In this document: positions 19,052 through 27,070 of the stretch, one piece after another
Layout: each line of letters starts with the position of its first letter
Position numbering within the stretch: position 1 is the stretch's first letter
Origin: DATAGF01 sp963819845
GTDB taxonomy: Bacteria; Actinomycetota; Thermoleophilia; Miltoncostaeales; Miltoncostaeaceae
Assembly: GCA_963819845.1 (NCBI GenBank)
Contig: CAWFXQ010000013.1
Location: 186,001 to 250,000, forward strand
Direction of reading: 5' to 3'
Length of the DNA: 64,000 nucleotides
Program-made: the position numbers and the translations under genes
Notes under the pieces: model-generated
Database searches by the model: none
What the model saw: the letters and a program-made list of their open reading frames with translations, nothing else
What the model was told of the DNA's origin: nothing

Positions 19052-19674
19052 GGGCCTCTGGGCGCGTCCGGCGGGTCGGGCGGGTCGGGGTCCGTGGCCG
19101 GCGGCGGCGCGGGGGTGATCACGGCCGTCACCTGATCGTCGCCCTCGGAGGTCGGCACGAGCTGCGCGCCGCACTGCCAGCAGAAGCGCGCCTCGGCGCG
19201 GAAGGGCGCCCGGCAGGTGAGGCAGTTCCCGGCGACGCCGTCATCGGCGCCCCGCCGGCGGCGCTCCCTGCGCTCGCGGTCGATCTCGCCCAGGCGCGTG
19301 TCGATGTCGCGGACGGTGTCGTCGAGCATCGCGACCTCGCCGGCCTTGCGCTGCATGACCTCCTCGCCGAGCTGGTCGCGCCGGTAGAGCTCGAAGGCCA
19401 GCCCGCCGAGGTGGTAGACGGCCTCCTCGCGCTCGGTCAGGAGCCGCCGCCGCTCGCGCCGCAGGCGGGCCGGGCCCTCGGGGCGGGGCGGGGGCGGGAT
19501 CGCCTCGGTGGGCTGCTCGGGCGGCTCGTCGCCGTTCATGGCGGGCTCGGCCGGCTGCCGGCGCCGGGGCATCAGGCCTCGCAACGACCGCCGCTCCGCC
19601 GGCTCCTGCTCGGTCGTCTCGGCGGGCGGCTCCTCAGGGGGCGGCTGCGGGGTCTCCTCGGGGGGGTCCGCCAT
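19048..19674 (-). CDS. zinc-ribbon protein with proline-rich and coiled-coil regions
   Basis: About 208 residues. The N-terminus is acidic and proline-rich (PPEETPQPPPEEPPAE). A helical, arginine-rich middle follows (LRRERRRLLTEREEAVYHLG to RKAGEVAMLDDTVRDIDTRL, likely coiled coil, about 80-145). A double-cysteine zinc ribbon (CLTCRAPFRAEARFCWQCG, about 155-175) lies near the C-terminus. ATG 19674 is chosen over 19683 because TACCAT on the complement (19682-19687) lies 7 nt before it, in the leaderless pattern. It overlaps the next zinc-ribbon gene by ATGA and the two probably work together. Function unknown. Confidence 0.72.
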   Translation of the reverse strand: MADPPEETPQPPPEEPPAETTEQEPAERRSLRGLMPRRRQPAEPAMNGDEPPEQPTEAIPPPPRPEGPARLRRERRRLLTEREEAVYHLGGLAFELYRRDQLGEEVMQRKAGEVAMLDDTVRDIDTRLGEIDRERRERRRRGADDGVAGNCLTCRAPFRAEARFCWQCGAQLVPTSEGDDQVTAVITPAPPPATDPDPPDPPDAPRGP

Positions 19675-19732
19675 CGCGGGCATGGTAACGAGAAGCCCGG
19701 CCGCCGCTCGTGACCCCGTCGCAGGGGGCGGA

Positions 19733-19762
19733 TTGACGCGCGTCGGCGCCGCTCCCTATACT
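19733..19762 (+). promoter_or_regulatory. strong promoter TTGACG-18-TATACT
   Basis: The clearest sigma-70-type promoter in the window: -35 TTGACG (19733-19738), 18-nt spacer, -10 TATACT (19757-19762). Transcription would begin about 19769, just ahead of the riboswitch P1 stem. Confidence 0.75.
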
Positions 19763-19770
19763 CGCTCCCA

Positions 19771-19867
19771 GCATCGAGAGCGGTGGAGGGACTGGCCCTG
19801 TGAAGCCGCGGCAACCAGCGCGAAAGCGCCAGGTGCCAATTCCATCAGGCGGAAGCCTGGGAGATGC
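19771..19867 (+). ncRNA. SAM-I (S-box) riboswitch
   Basis: The hallmark core gagagcggtggagggactgg followed by ccctgtgaagccgcggcaacc matches the S-box consensus. P1 is formed by gcatc (19771-19775) with gatgc (19863-19867). P3/P4 arms are visible (gcgcgaaagcgc, and caggcggaagcctg). A terminator follows, so S-adenosylmethionine should switch the downstream genes off by early termination, implying a methionine/homocysteine-related job for them. Confidence 0.93.
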
Positions 19868-19897
19868 GAGAGCCCGATCGGCACCGCCAATCGCCCT

Positions 19898-19921
19898 CGC
19901 CCTCCCGGGAGGGCGTTTTTT
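19898..19921 (+). terminator. riboswitch-controlled intrinsic terminator
   Basis: A perfect 9-bp palindromic stem (cgccctcccgggagggcg, 19898-19915) followed by six T. It lies directly downstream of the SAM-I aptamer and ends one base before a possible ATG at 19923. Confidence 0.9.
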
Positions 19922-19943
19922 CATGGCGGACCGGGAGGGCACG

Positions 19944-21191
19944 GTGACGGACACGACGACGGCCACGGCGCTCCGATGTAAGGAGTGCGAGCGCATGGGC
20001 GAGCTCACCGCCGCGTACGTCTGCGAGTACTGCTTCGGCCCGCTCGAGGTCGTCTACGACACCGAGCGGATCGCCGCCCTGGTCAGCCGCGAGCGGATCG
20101 CGCAGGGCCCGCCGTCGCTGTGGCGCTACCGCGACTTCCTGCCCTGCGCCCCCGACGACCCGACCGCCGGGCTGCCCGCCGGCATGACCCCCCTGGTGCG
20201 CGCGCCGCGCCTGGCCGAGGCCCTCGGCCTGCGCGACGTGTGGGTCAAGAACGACACGGCCAACCCCACCCACAGCTTCAAGGACCGGGTGGTGTCGGTG
20301 GCGCTGGAGAAGGCGGTGCAGCTCGGCTACCGCGTGGTCGCGTGCGCCTCCACCGGCAACCTGGCCAACTCCGTCGCCGCGTACGCCTCGGCGCACGGCC
20401 TGGAGAGCTACGTCTTCGTGCCGGCCGACCTCGAGGAGCAGAAGATCGTCGCGACGGCGGTCTACGGCACCACCCTGGTCGCCGTCAACGGGGTCTACGA
20501 CGACGTCAACCGCCTCTGCATGGAGCTCGCCGCCGACCGCCCGTGGGCCTTCGTCAACGTCAACGTGCGCCCGTACTACAGCGAGGGCTCGAAGACCCTG
20601 GCCTACGAGGTCGCCGAGCAGCTCGGCTGGAGCCTGCCCGACCGCTGCATCGTCCCGATCGCCTCGGGGTCGCTGTACACCAAGATCAACCGCGGGTTCC
20701 GCGACTTCATCGAGACCGGCCTGGTGGAGGGCGAGGCGCCCGTGATGGACGGCGCCCAGGCCGCCGGCTGCAGCCCGGTGGCCGCGGCCCACGAGGCCGG
20801 GCTCGACTTCGTCGCGCCCGTCCGCCCGGACACCATCGCCAAGAGCCTCGCCATCGGCAACCCGGCCGACGGCGTCTTCGCCCTGGATGTGGCGGACGCC
20901 ACCGGCGGGTCGATCTCGGCCGTGACCGAGGAGGAGATCGTGGAGGGCATCGAGCTGCTCGCCCGCACGACCGGCATCTTCACCGAGACGGCCGGGGGCG
21001 TCACGACCGCCGTCCTCGCCAAGCTCGCCGGCGCCGGGCGCATCGACCCCGACGAGCGCGTGGTGCTGTACATCACCGGCGACGGCCTCAAGACCCTCGA
21101 CGCCGTCGCGTCCCGCATCGAGCGGTTCGACGTCGCGCCGACGGTCGCGAGCTTCGAGGAGGCGATGGGCGAGGCCCGCCTGATCGCCTGA
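19944..21191 (+). CDS. threonine-synthase-like PLP enzyme under SAM-I control
   Basis: A fold-type II PLP enzyme of the threonine synthase family, about 415 residues. An N-terminal zinc ribbon (RCKECERMGE and YVCEYC, Cys 12/15/27/30) is followed by the PLP-lysine motif PTHSFKDRVVS (Lys about 113), the phosphate loop ASTGNLANSVAAYAS and a C-terminal ETAGGVTTA. Canonical threonine synthase converts O-phosphohomoserine to threonine. Here a SAM-I riboswitch and a neighbouring MoaD-like sulfur carrier point instead to sulfur chemistry, possibly homocysteine formation (inference). GTG 19944 (GGGAGGG 4 nt upstream) is preferred to ATG 19923, which touches the terminator. Confidence 0.88.
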   Translation: MTDTTTATALRCKECERMGELTAAYVCEYCFGPLEVVYDTERIAALVSRERIAQGPPSLWRYRDFLPCAPDDPTAGLPAGMTPLVRAPRLAEALGLRDVWVKNDTANPTHSFKDRVVSVALEKAVQLGYRVVACASTGNLANSVAAYASAHGLESYVFVPADLEEQKIVATAVYGTTLVAVNGVYDDVNRLCMELAADRPWAFVNVNVRPYYSEGSKTLAYEVAEQLGWSLPDRCIVPIASGSLYTKINRGFRDFIETGLVEGEAPVMDGAQAAGCSPVAAAHEAGLDFVAPVRPDTIAKSLAIGNPADGVFALDVADATGGSISAVTEEEIVEGIELLARTTGIFTETAGGVTTAVLAKLAGAGRIDPDERVVLYITGDGLKTLDAVASRIERFDVAPTVASFEEAMGEARLIA

Positions 21192-21217
21192 ACACCCGAC
21201 GAGAGGAGACCCCCCAC

Positions 21218-21490
21218 ATGCCCGTGACCGTCCGCATCCCCGCTCCGCTCCGCCCCGTGACCGGCGGCGCGGCGGCGGTGGAGTGCTCCCCCGGGACGGT
21301 GCGCGAGCTGATCGACCAGCTCGACGCCCAGCACTCCGGGTTCCGCGACCGCGTGATGGAGGACGGGGCCCTGCGGCGCTTCGTCAACGTCTTCGTCGCG
21401 GGCGAGGACGTGCGCTTCGGCGACGGCATCGACACTGCGGTGACCGAGGGCCAGGAGGTCACCATCCTGCCCGCGGTGGCCGGGGGCTGA
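21218..21490 (+). CDS. MoaD/ThiS/CysO-like sulfur-carrier protein
   Basis: A beta-grasp protein of 90 residues: VTVRIPAPLRPVTGG at the start, VRELIDQLDAQHSGFRDRV in the middle, and RFVNVFVAGEDVRFGDG and QEVTILPAVAGG at the end. The terminal Gly-Gly is the site that is adenylated and converted to a thiocarboxylate in sulfur carriers. RBS GAGAGGAGA lies upstream. It sits 26 nt after the threonine-synthase-like gene and is surely co-transcribed. The arrangement recalls CysO-CysM of mycobacteria and thiocarboxylate-fed homocysteine synthesis. No E1-like activating enzyme is in the window. Confidence 0.88.
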   Translation: MPVTVRIPAPLRPVTGGAAAVECSPGTVRELIDQLDAQHSGFRDRVMEDGALRRFVNVFVAGEDVRFGDGIDTAVTEGQEVTILPAVAGG

Positions 21491-21498
21491 CCACCGCC

Positions 21499-22398
21499 AT
21501 GCGGGCCGCCCTCGTCACGGGCGGCAGCGGGCTGGTCGGCCGGGCGCTGATCGCCCGCCTGGCGGGGTCGGGCGTGCGGGTGCTGGCCACGGCGCGGTCG
21601 CTGCCGGCCGAGCGGGCGGTGGCCGAGGCCGGCGCCCGGCCGCTCCACACCGACCTGGCGAACATCGGCGCGTGGGAGCGCGAGGCGGCCGAGGCCGATG
21701 CGATCTTCCACGCCGGCCTGCCCCGGCTCGACCCGCCCCTGCGCCCCTCCGGCGCGCGCCGCCGCGCCCGCGACGCCGCGGCCGGCGCCGCCGGGCTGGC
21801 GGCGATCGCGGGCGGCCGCCCCGTGGTGGTCGCATCCTCGGGCCTGCTCTACGGCGACCGGCCGCGCGAGCCCGCCGTCGACGACGACCCGGCGCCCGCC
21901 CGTCCGCCGGCGGTGGCGGGCGCGGCCGCGGCGGCCGAGCGGGCGCTCGCCGGGGACGACGTGCGGGCCGTGCGCCTGCCCTGGGTCTACGGCGAGTCCG
22001 GCCTCCTGCGCGACCTGATCGTCGGCCTGCGGATCCGCCGCTACCGGATCGTCGGCGTCGGCGACAACCGCTGGACCCTCCTGGGGGCGGAGGACGCCGC
22101 GGCCGCGCTGGTGGCCGCCCTCGACGCGCCCCCGGGCGCCTACACGGCCGCCGAGGCGGACGCGCCCACCCAGGCGGAGGTGGTCGGGGCGCTCTGCGCG
22201 CTGCCCGACCTGCGGCGTCCCGACCGCGTCGCGCCGCGGCTCGCGGCCCTCTCGATCGGGAGGGGCGATGGCCGAGGCGCTCGGCACCTCCCTGCACATC
22301 CGCACCGGGCGGCTCGCGGACTCGGGGTGGGCTGCGACGGGGGACTGGCGCCGCGACGTGATCAGCCTCGCCAGGAGCCCCCTTCCCCTTCCGGGGTG
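21499..22398 (+). CDS. NAD-dependent epimerase/dehydratase-like protein (one frame break)
   Basis: Extended-SDR family. It begins MRAALVTGGSGLVGRALIAR with the TGGSGLVG cofactor motif. VVVASSGLLYGDRPREP (about 112) and RAVRLPWVYGESGLLRDLI (about 160) follow family lines. The usual catalytic Tyr-x3-Lys is not evident (LYGDR in its place), so activity is uncertain. Near 22258 an extra A in GGGAGGGG shifts the frame. Removing it gives SIGGAMAEALGTSLHIRTGR and a TGA at 22396-22398. It starts 8 nt after the sulfur-carrier stop, so it may belong to the same operon. The 3' end overlaps the convergent gene by 37 nt. Confidence 0.75.
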
Positions 22399-22679
22399 AG
22401 GGGGAGGGTGACCACGCGGGGCCGGCCCGCGACCCGGTACTGCACGTCGAGGGTGTCGCCCTTCAGGTCGCCGTAGACGCCGATGCCGATCCCCAGCAGC
22501 ACCTTGCGCCCCAGGCCGAGCGGCGGCTGGGCTCGCAGCGGCGGCGAGAAGCGCAGCACGCCCTCCCGCACCGTGAAGCCCTGGCCCTCGGGCCGCTCCT
22601 CGCCGTTCACGTAGACCCGGAAGGGCGGCTCGGCGCCCTCCGGGAGCGCCACCTCGTGGACCTCGGTTCCCGTCGCCAT
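22362..22679 (-). CDS. small beta-rich protein of unknown function
   Basis: 105 residues: EVHEVALPEGAEPPFRVYVN, a turn-rich middle (RFSPPLRAQPPLG), GIGIGVYGDLKGDTLDVQY and a basic end. No signal peptide, no cysteines. I do not recognise it. The pattern of alternating hydrophobics suggests a compact beta sandwich. It follows the glycosidase-like gene by 13 nt and is probably co-transcribed with it. Confidence 0.65.
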   Translation of the reverse strand: MATGTEVHEVALPEGAEPPFRVYVNGEERPEGQGFTVREGVLRFSPPLRAQPPLGLGRKVLLGIGIGVYGDLKGDTLDVQYRVAGRPRVVTLPLTPEGEGGSWRG

Positions 22680-22692
22680 CGGCGCGCGGAGG

Positions 22693-23553
22693 CTATCCCA
22701 GCGCGCGCAGGGCCGCCCACGCCGACGGGGCGGTGACCGAGAAGTCGTAGAGGCTCCAGCCCAGCGGCGCCAGCTCCGCCACGGAGCGGGCGAAGGCGCG
22801 CGCCTCGGCTGCCGAGAACTCGTCGCCCAGGCCGCCGATGAGGTGGATGGGCACGTCGGGCCGTCCGGTGGCCGTGCGCAGGATCGTCATGCTGCGGCTG
22901 ACGTCGCGCCGCACCACGGCGGCGCCGTCGCCGCGGTAGGTCGAGTAGACCATCGGCAGGAAGGCGTCGTAGACGCCGGCCAGGTCGGCGTAGGGGAAGG
23001 GCTGCCAGTAGTCCCGGCGCAGCGCCATCCCGCGCGGGTTGGGGATGATCGCCCCGAGGGCGTAGTCCGGCCCCACCGCGGCCCGCAGCCGCTGCGACAG
23101 GTCCATGGTCCGGCGGTTGCGCAGCGACACCGGCGTCACGCCGCTCCACTCGATGTCGAGCGCGAAGCCGTCGAAGGCCTCGCCGCCCTCCGAGCGGAAC
23201 CGGATCGCCGCGAGCGAGCGCCGCAGGTCGCGGCCGCCCGCGGCGAATCCCGGCAGGTACCACGCCACCACCGCGATGCCGCGGGCGTGGGCGGCGTCGA
23301 GGAAGCGCGAGACGCGGTCGGGCCGCACGATGTCGCGCGACTGCTTGAAGTTGGCCGTCTCCAGATAGACCGTGCGCACCCCGCGGGCCGCGATCCGCCG
23401 GACCGTGCCCTCGGGGTCGGCCAGCTGGCGGTCGTCGTAGATGTTGACCCAGGTGCCGAGGCCCCGGTAGGCCTCCACGCTCGGGGCGGCGGCGGCCGCC
23501 GCGGGCAGGGCGACGGCCAGCGCGACGGCGAGGGCGGCGATGGACCGGATCAC
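22693..23553 (-). CDS. secreted TIM-barrel glycoside-hydrolase-like protein
   Basis: 286 residues with a clear signal peptide (RSIAALAVALAVALPAAAAA, cleavage near residue 23). The mature part has barrel-strand landmarks: GVRTVYLETANF (about 59), GIAVVAWYLPGF (about 90), FDGFALDIEWSGV (about 127, with acidic residues at the strand end as in chitinase- or DUF4015-like barrels), AFLPMVYSTYRG (about 202) and PIHLIGGLGDEF. Likely acts outside the cell on a glycan; the substrate is unknown. Asp/Glu in ALDIEW are the best catalytic candidates. Confidence 0.75.
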   Translation of the reverse strand: MIRSIAALAVALAVALPAAAAAAPSVEAYRGLGTWVNIYDDRQLADPEGTVRRIAARGVRTVYLETANFKQSRDIVRPDRVSRFLDAAHARGIAVVAWYLPGFAAGGRDLRRSLAAIRFRSEGGEAFDGFALDIEWSGVTPVSLRNRRTMDLSQRLRAAVGPDYALGAIIPNPRGMALRRDYWQPFPYADLAGVYDAFLPMVYSTYRGDGAAVVRRDVSRSMTILRTATGRPDVPIHLIGGLGDEFSAAEARAFARSVAELAPLGWSLYDFSVTAPSAWAALRALG

Positions 23554-23570
23554 GCCGCGACCCTAGTGCG

Positions 23571-26500
23571 TCATCCGGCCGGCGCCGACCGGGCCCGGTC
23601 CAGCAGGGCGCGGGTGGCGTCCGCCCGCGGGCCGGCCCCGACCGCCTCCATCGCGTCGAGGGCGCGCACGAGATGGCCCTCGGCCCGCGCCGGGTCGCCC
23701 GCCGTGAGCGCCATCATGCCGAGGAAGTGATCGACCGGGCCGTACCAGTAGACGGCCCGCGCCACGACCCCGTGCAGCGCGGCGAACGGCGCAAGGTGGG
23801 CGTAGAGGCGCTCGGCCGGCGCGGCGTCGCCGAGCACCGCGACCGCCTCGCAGAGGTCGAGGGCGGCGTGCCAGTTGGCGTCGAGCCGCAGGGCGGCGAG
23901 GTCGTCGTCCATCAGCCGCGCCACGGTCCGCCGCGCGTCGGCGCGCCGTCCGAGGACGGCGTCGATCCAGGCGAGGCCGGTCTCCCAGGCCCAGGGCGCC
24001 GACGACTCGGCCATGCCCCGCGCGATCCAGGCCCGGTGCCCCTCGTCGAACTGAACGGGCTCGAAGGTCCCCCAGGCGCGCTGGATGCCGACCAGCAGCT
24101 CGGCGTTGGGGTCGTCGGCCCGGCGGCCGATCGCCAGCGCCTCGGCGCCGAGCCGGGCCGCCGCGCCGGCCCGGCCCTCGATCAGCTCGAGGGTGGCGCG
24201 CCACATCGGGACCCACCAGCGGTAGTGGGGCAGGCCGAGCTCGTCGGCGGCGACGGCGTAGGCGTCCACCTCGGCGCCCGCCTCCGCCACCTCCCCGAGC
24301 TCCATGAGGTCGAGCACCCGCCAACTGCGCCCCTGCAGCACCAGCTCGGGGTCGCCCGCCCGCTGCGCCTCGGCGACCATCAGCGTGGCCGTGTCGAGCC
24401 GCTCGCGCGCGTGGGGCGCGTCCCAGATGGCCACCCGGCGGGCGTTGAGCGCCGTGGCCACGGCGGCCGGGTCGTCGCAGGCCCGGGCCGCCTCGACGGC
24501 CGCACGGCTGAGCGCGTCGGCCCGGCCGCGGTCCTCGTAGTAGAGCTCGGTCGCCAGGCGCCCGAGCAGCCGTGCCCGCAGGCCGTCGTCCCCGGGCCCG
24601 ATCCGGTCGAGGGCCTCCTCCAGCAGTTCGACGAGGCCCTCGTCGCAGGGGCCGATGGTCACACCCAGGCCGCCCGCCCCGAGGGCGGCGCGCGCGAGCA
24701 GGGCGGCGTCGCCGGCCGCGCGCGCCGCCCCGGCCGCGTCGTCGAACGCCGCCCGCGCCGCCACCCGGGCCCCCGAGCGGTTGCGGGCGTCGCCCAGCCG
24801 GGCGCTCAGCTCGCCCCGCCGCGGATCCCCGGCCGGCAGGGTCGCCAGCGCCCGCTCGTAGTGGCCGGCCGCCTCCGAGTCGGCCGACAGCGCCGCCGCC
24901 TGCTCGGCGGCCGCGACCGACCAGCGCAGGGCCCGTGCCGGATCGCCCGCCTCGCCCGCGGCGAGCAGGTGGTGCGCCACCTGCGCCGGCGGCGCCTGCG
25001 GCCGGCTCTCGAGCGCGTCGGCGATGCGGGCGTGGACCCGTGCCCGGCGCGCGGCGGACGCGCCGTCGTGAAGGGTCTCGGCCACGAGGGCGTGCGCGAA
25101 GGCGTGCCGGCCTCCGGGGCCCCGCTCCACCAGCAGTCCGGCCCCCGCGCCGCGCTCCACGGCCGCGAGCGCGGCGTCCGGCCCGTGGACCTCGTCGAGC
25201 AGCGCGAGGTCGATCTCGTCGCCGGCGAGGGCCGCGGTGGTGAGGACCTCGACCGCTCCGTCACCCAGGCGGTCGAGCCGGCGCCCGATGACCTCCTTGA
25301 CCCCCGGGGGCAGCCCGCCCGCCTCGTCGCCGCCCTCGCCCATGTGCCGGCCGATCTCCCCGAGGAACAGCGGGTTCCCGTCGGTGCGCGCGCGCAGCGG
25401 CCCGGCCAGCGAGCGGTCAACGCCGAGCAGGTCGGCGGTCTCCTGCTCGCTCAGGCCGCCCAGCGGGATCGTCACCAGGGGCTGCTCCCGCCGCAGGTCG
25501 GCGAGGGCGTCGGCCAGCGGATGCCCGCGGCCGGTCTCGGTGTCGCGGTAGGTGGCGAGCACCAGCATCGGCGCCCGGTCGGCCATCCGGCCCAGGTGGC
25601 GCAGCAGCAGCAGCGTCGGCCGGTCGGCCCAGTGCAGGTCGTCCAGCACCAGCAGCGCCGGCCGCCGGGCCGCCGCGGCCTCGACGAGGGCCCGCGCGGC
25701 CTCGAAGGCGCGATAGCGGGCCGTGGCCGCGTCGTCGTCGTCCGCCGCCTCCCGCGGGGCGACCGCCGGCAGGAGGCGGGCGAGGTCCTCGCGGCGCGCG
25801 CCGATGAGGGCCTCGCGCTCCTCCGGCGCCGCCTCCCGCAGCAGGCGCTCCAGCGCCTCGACGAAGGGCTGGTGGGGCACGAGGTTCTCCTCGTCGCTGC
25901 GCCCGTAGAGCACCAGCGCGCCCCCGGCGTGGAGCCGCGCCGCCAGCTCGGCCGCCAGCCGCGTCTTGCCGATGCCGGGCTCGCCGGCCAGGCAGGCGAT
26001 CCGGAGCGCGCCGGCCGACGCGTCGTCCCATGCCGCCTCCAGCCGCATCAGGGCGTCGGCGCGCCCGACGAACGCGCCGGCGCGCGCCAGCGGGGGCGGT
26101 AGCGGCGGCTGCGCGGCGGCCGGAGCGGCCGCGCCCGAGGGGCGCCCGCGGCGCACCTCATCCACCAGCTCGCGGGTCTCGGCCGACGGCACGATGCCGA
26201 GCTCGCGGCGCAGCCGCTCGCGCAGCGACTCGTAGGCCTCCACCGCGCCCGCGCGGTCGCCCGCCCCCGCCAGCCGGGCGATGAGGTCGCGGGCCGCGCG
26301 TTCGCCGAGGGGGTCGGCTCCGGCCCGGCGCCGGCTCCAGGCGATCGCGGCGGCGGGGTCGCCTGCGGCCTCGGCCCGCGCGGCCAGGTCGCCGAGCACG
26401 GCGACCACCTCGCCGCGGTGCTCCTCCCGCAGCCCGTCGACCCAGTCCTCGTCGAGCCCCGCGAGCAGGTCGCCGTCGGCCAGCGCCACGGCTTCCTCGA

Positions 26501-26840
26501 GGCGCCCGCCGGCCACCAGCGCGTGGAACTCGGCCAGGTCGACCCGCACCAGGGCCCGGTCGCCGGAGAGCCCCAGCCGCTCGCGCTCGCTCAGCAGCCA
26601 GGCGTCCGCGCCGGGGCCGAGCGCCCCGCGCAGCGCCCAGGCCGCCTGGCGCAGGCTCTTGCGGGCGCTCTCCTCGAGGGCGTCCGGCCGCAGCCTCCCC
26701 GCGAGGACGCTTCGCGGGTGGAGCCCCGGATGGACGGCCAGCCAGGCCAGCAGCGCGCGGGCGCGCGCGGAGGGCGGCAACTCCACGGGGGCGCCGTCGG
26801 CTCGCGCCGAGAGCTCCCCGAGCACGCGGATCTCCAGCAT
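23571..26840 (-). CDS. large BTAD/AAA+ transcriptional regulator (SARP-LAL type)
   Basis: 1089 residues. N-terminal OmpR-like winged helix (MLEIRVLGELSARADGAPVE, about 1-95), BTAD domain (about 96-245, ending LGIVPSAETRELVDEV), then an AAA/NTPase with Walker A ACLAGEPGIGKTRLA (about 284) and Walker B ALLVLDDLHWAD (about 400). A long TPR-like C-terminus follows, with no LuxR helix-turn-helix. Such ATP-gated regulators control secondary metabolism or catabolism. The start ATG at 26840 has TAGGCT 7 nt upstream. The target is unknown; the divergent relic and methyltransferase are candidates. Confidence 0.88.
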   Translation of the reverse strand: MLEIRVLGELSARADGAPVELPPSARARALLAWLAVHPGLHPRSVLAGRLRPDALEESARKSLRQAAWALRGALGPGADAWLLSERERLGLSGDRALVRVDLAEFHALVAGGRLEEAVALADGDLLAGLDEDWVDGLREEHRGEVVAVLGDLAARAEAAGDPAAAIAWSRRRAGADPLGERAARDLIARLAGAGDRAGAVEAYESLRERLRRELGIVPSAETRELVDEVRRGRPSGAAAPAAAQPPLPPPLARAGAFVGRADALMRLEAAWDDASAGALRIACLAGEPGIGKTRLAAELAARLHAGGALVLYGRSDEENLVPHQPFVEALERLLREAAPEEREALIGARREDLARLLPAVAPREAADDDDAATARYRAFEAARALVEAAAARRPALLVLDDLHWADRPTLLLLRHLGRMADRAPMLVLATYRDTETGRGHPLADALADLRREQPLVTIPLGGLSEQETADLLGVDRSLAGPLRARTDGNPLFLGEIGRHMGEGGDEAGGLPPGVKEVIGRRLDRLGDGAVEVLTTAALAGDEIDLALLDEVHGPDAALAAVERGAGAGLLVERGPGGRHAFAHALVAETLHDGASAARRARVHARIADALESRPQAPPAQVAHHLLAAGEAGDPARALRWSVAAAEQAAALSADSEAAGHYERALATLPAGDPRRGELSARLGDARNRSGARVAARAAFDDAAGAARAAGDAALLARAALGAGGLGVTIGPCDEGLVELLEEALDRIGPGDDGLRARLLGRLATELYYEDRGRADALSRAAVEAARACDDPAAVATALNARRVAIWDAPHARERLDTATLMVAEAQRAGDPELVLQGRSWRVLDLMELGEVAEAGAEVDAYAVAADELGLPHYRWWVPMWRATLELIEGRAGAAARLGAEALAIGRRADDPNAELLVGIQRAWGTFEPVQFDEGHRAWIARGMAESSAPWAWETGLAWIDAVLGRRADARRTVARLMDDDLAALRLDANWHAALDLCEAVAVLGDAAPAERLYAHLAPFAALHGVVARAVYWYGPVDHFLGMMALTAGDPARAEGHLVRALDAMEAVGAGPRADATRALLDRARSAPAG

Positions 26841-26846
26841 CCGGGC

Positions 26847-26858
26847 AAGCCTATGCTT
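26847..26858. promoter_or_regulatory. overlapping divergent -10 boxes
   Basis: The 12-mer aagcctatgctt holds TAGGCT on the - strand (7 nt before the BTAD gene start) and TATGCT on the + strand (9 nt before the ATG at 26867). Both transcripts would be leaderless and would compete for polymerase. Confidence 0.5.
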
Positions 26859-26866
26859 GCGCCGGG

Positions 26867-26995
26867 ATGACCATCCACGGCCGTGCACACGAGCGCGCGG
26901 CGCTGGAGGCGGCCGTCGCGGCGGGCGCCCCCGGCTCCACCCTCGCCCTGGTGGGCGAGGCGGGCATCGAGGCGATGGACGATCGACCCGTGTGA
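26867..26995 (+). pseudogene. truncated relic of a LuxR/AAA regulator
   Basis: A 42-codon reading frame: MTIHGRAHERAALEAAVAAG, then STLALVGEAGI, the standard opening of ATP-binding LuxR/LAL regulators up to the middle of the Walker A loop (expected GEAGIGKT). It then breaks into EAMDDRPV and a stop. The promoter-like TATGCT remains. It looks like what is left of a regulator after a deletion that brought the methyltransferase close. A short leader peptide is the alternative. Confidence 0.6.
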
Positions 26996-27070
26996 GACGC
27001 TGGCCGAGACGGTGGAGGGACGATGGGGGAGGAGGCTGGGCTGGTGAGCGATGCGACCGAGGAGACGGAC

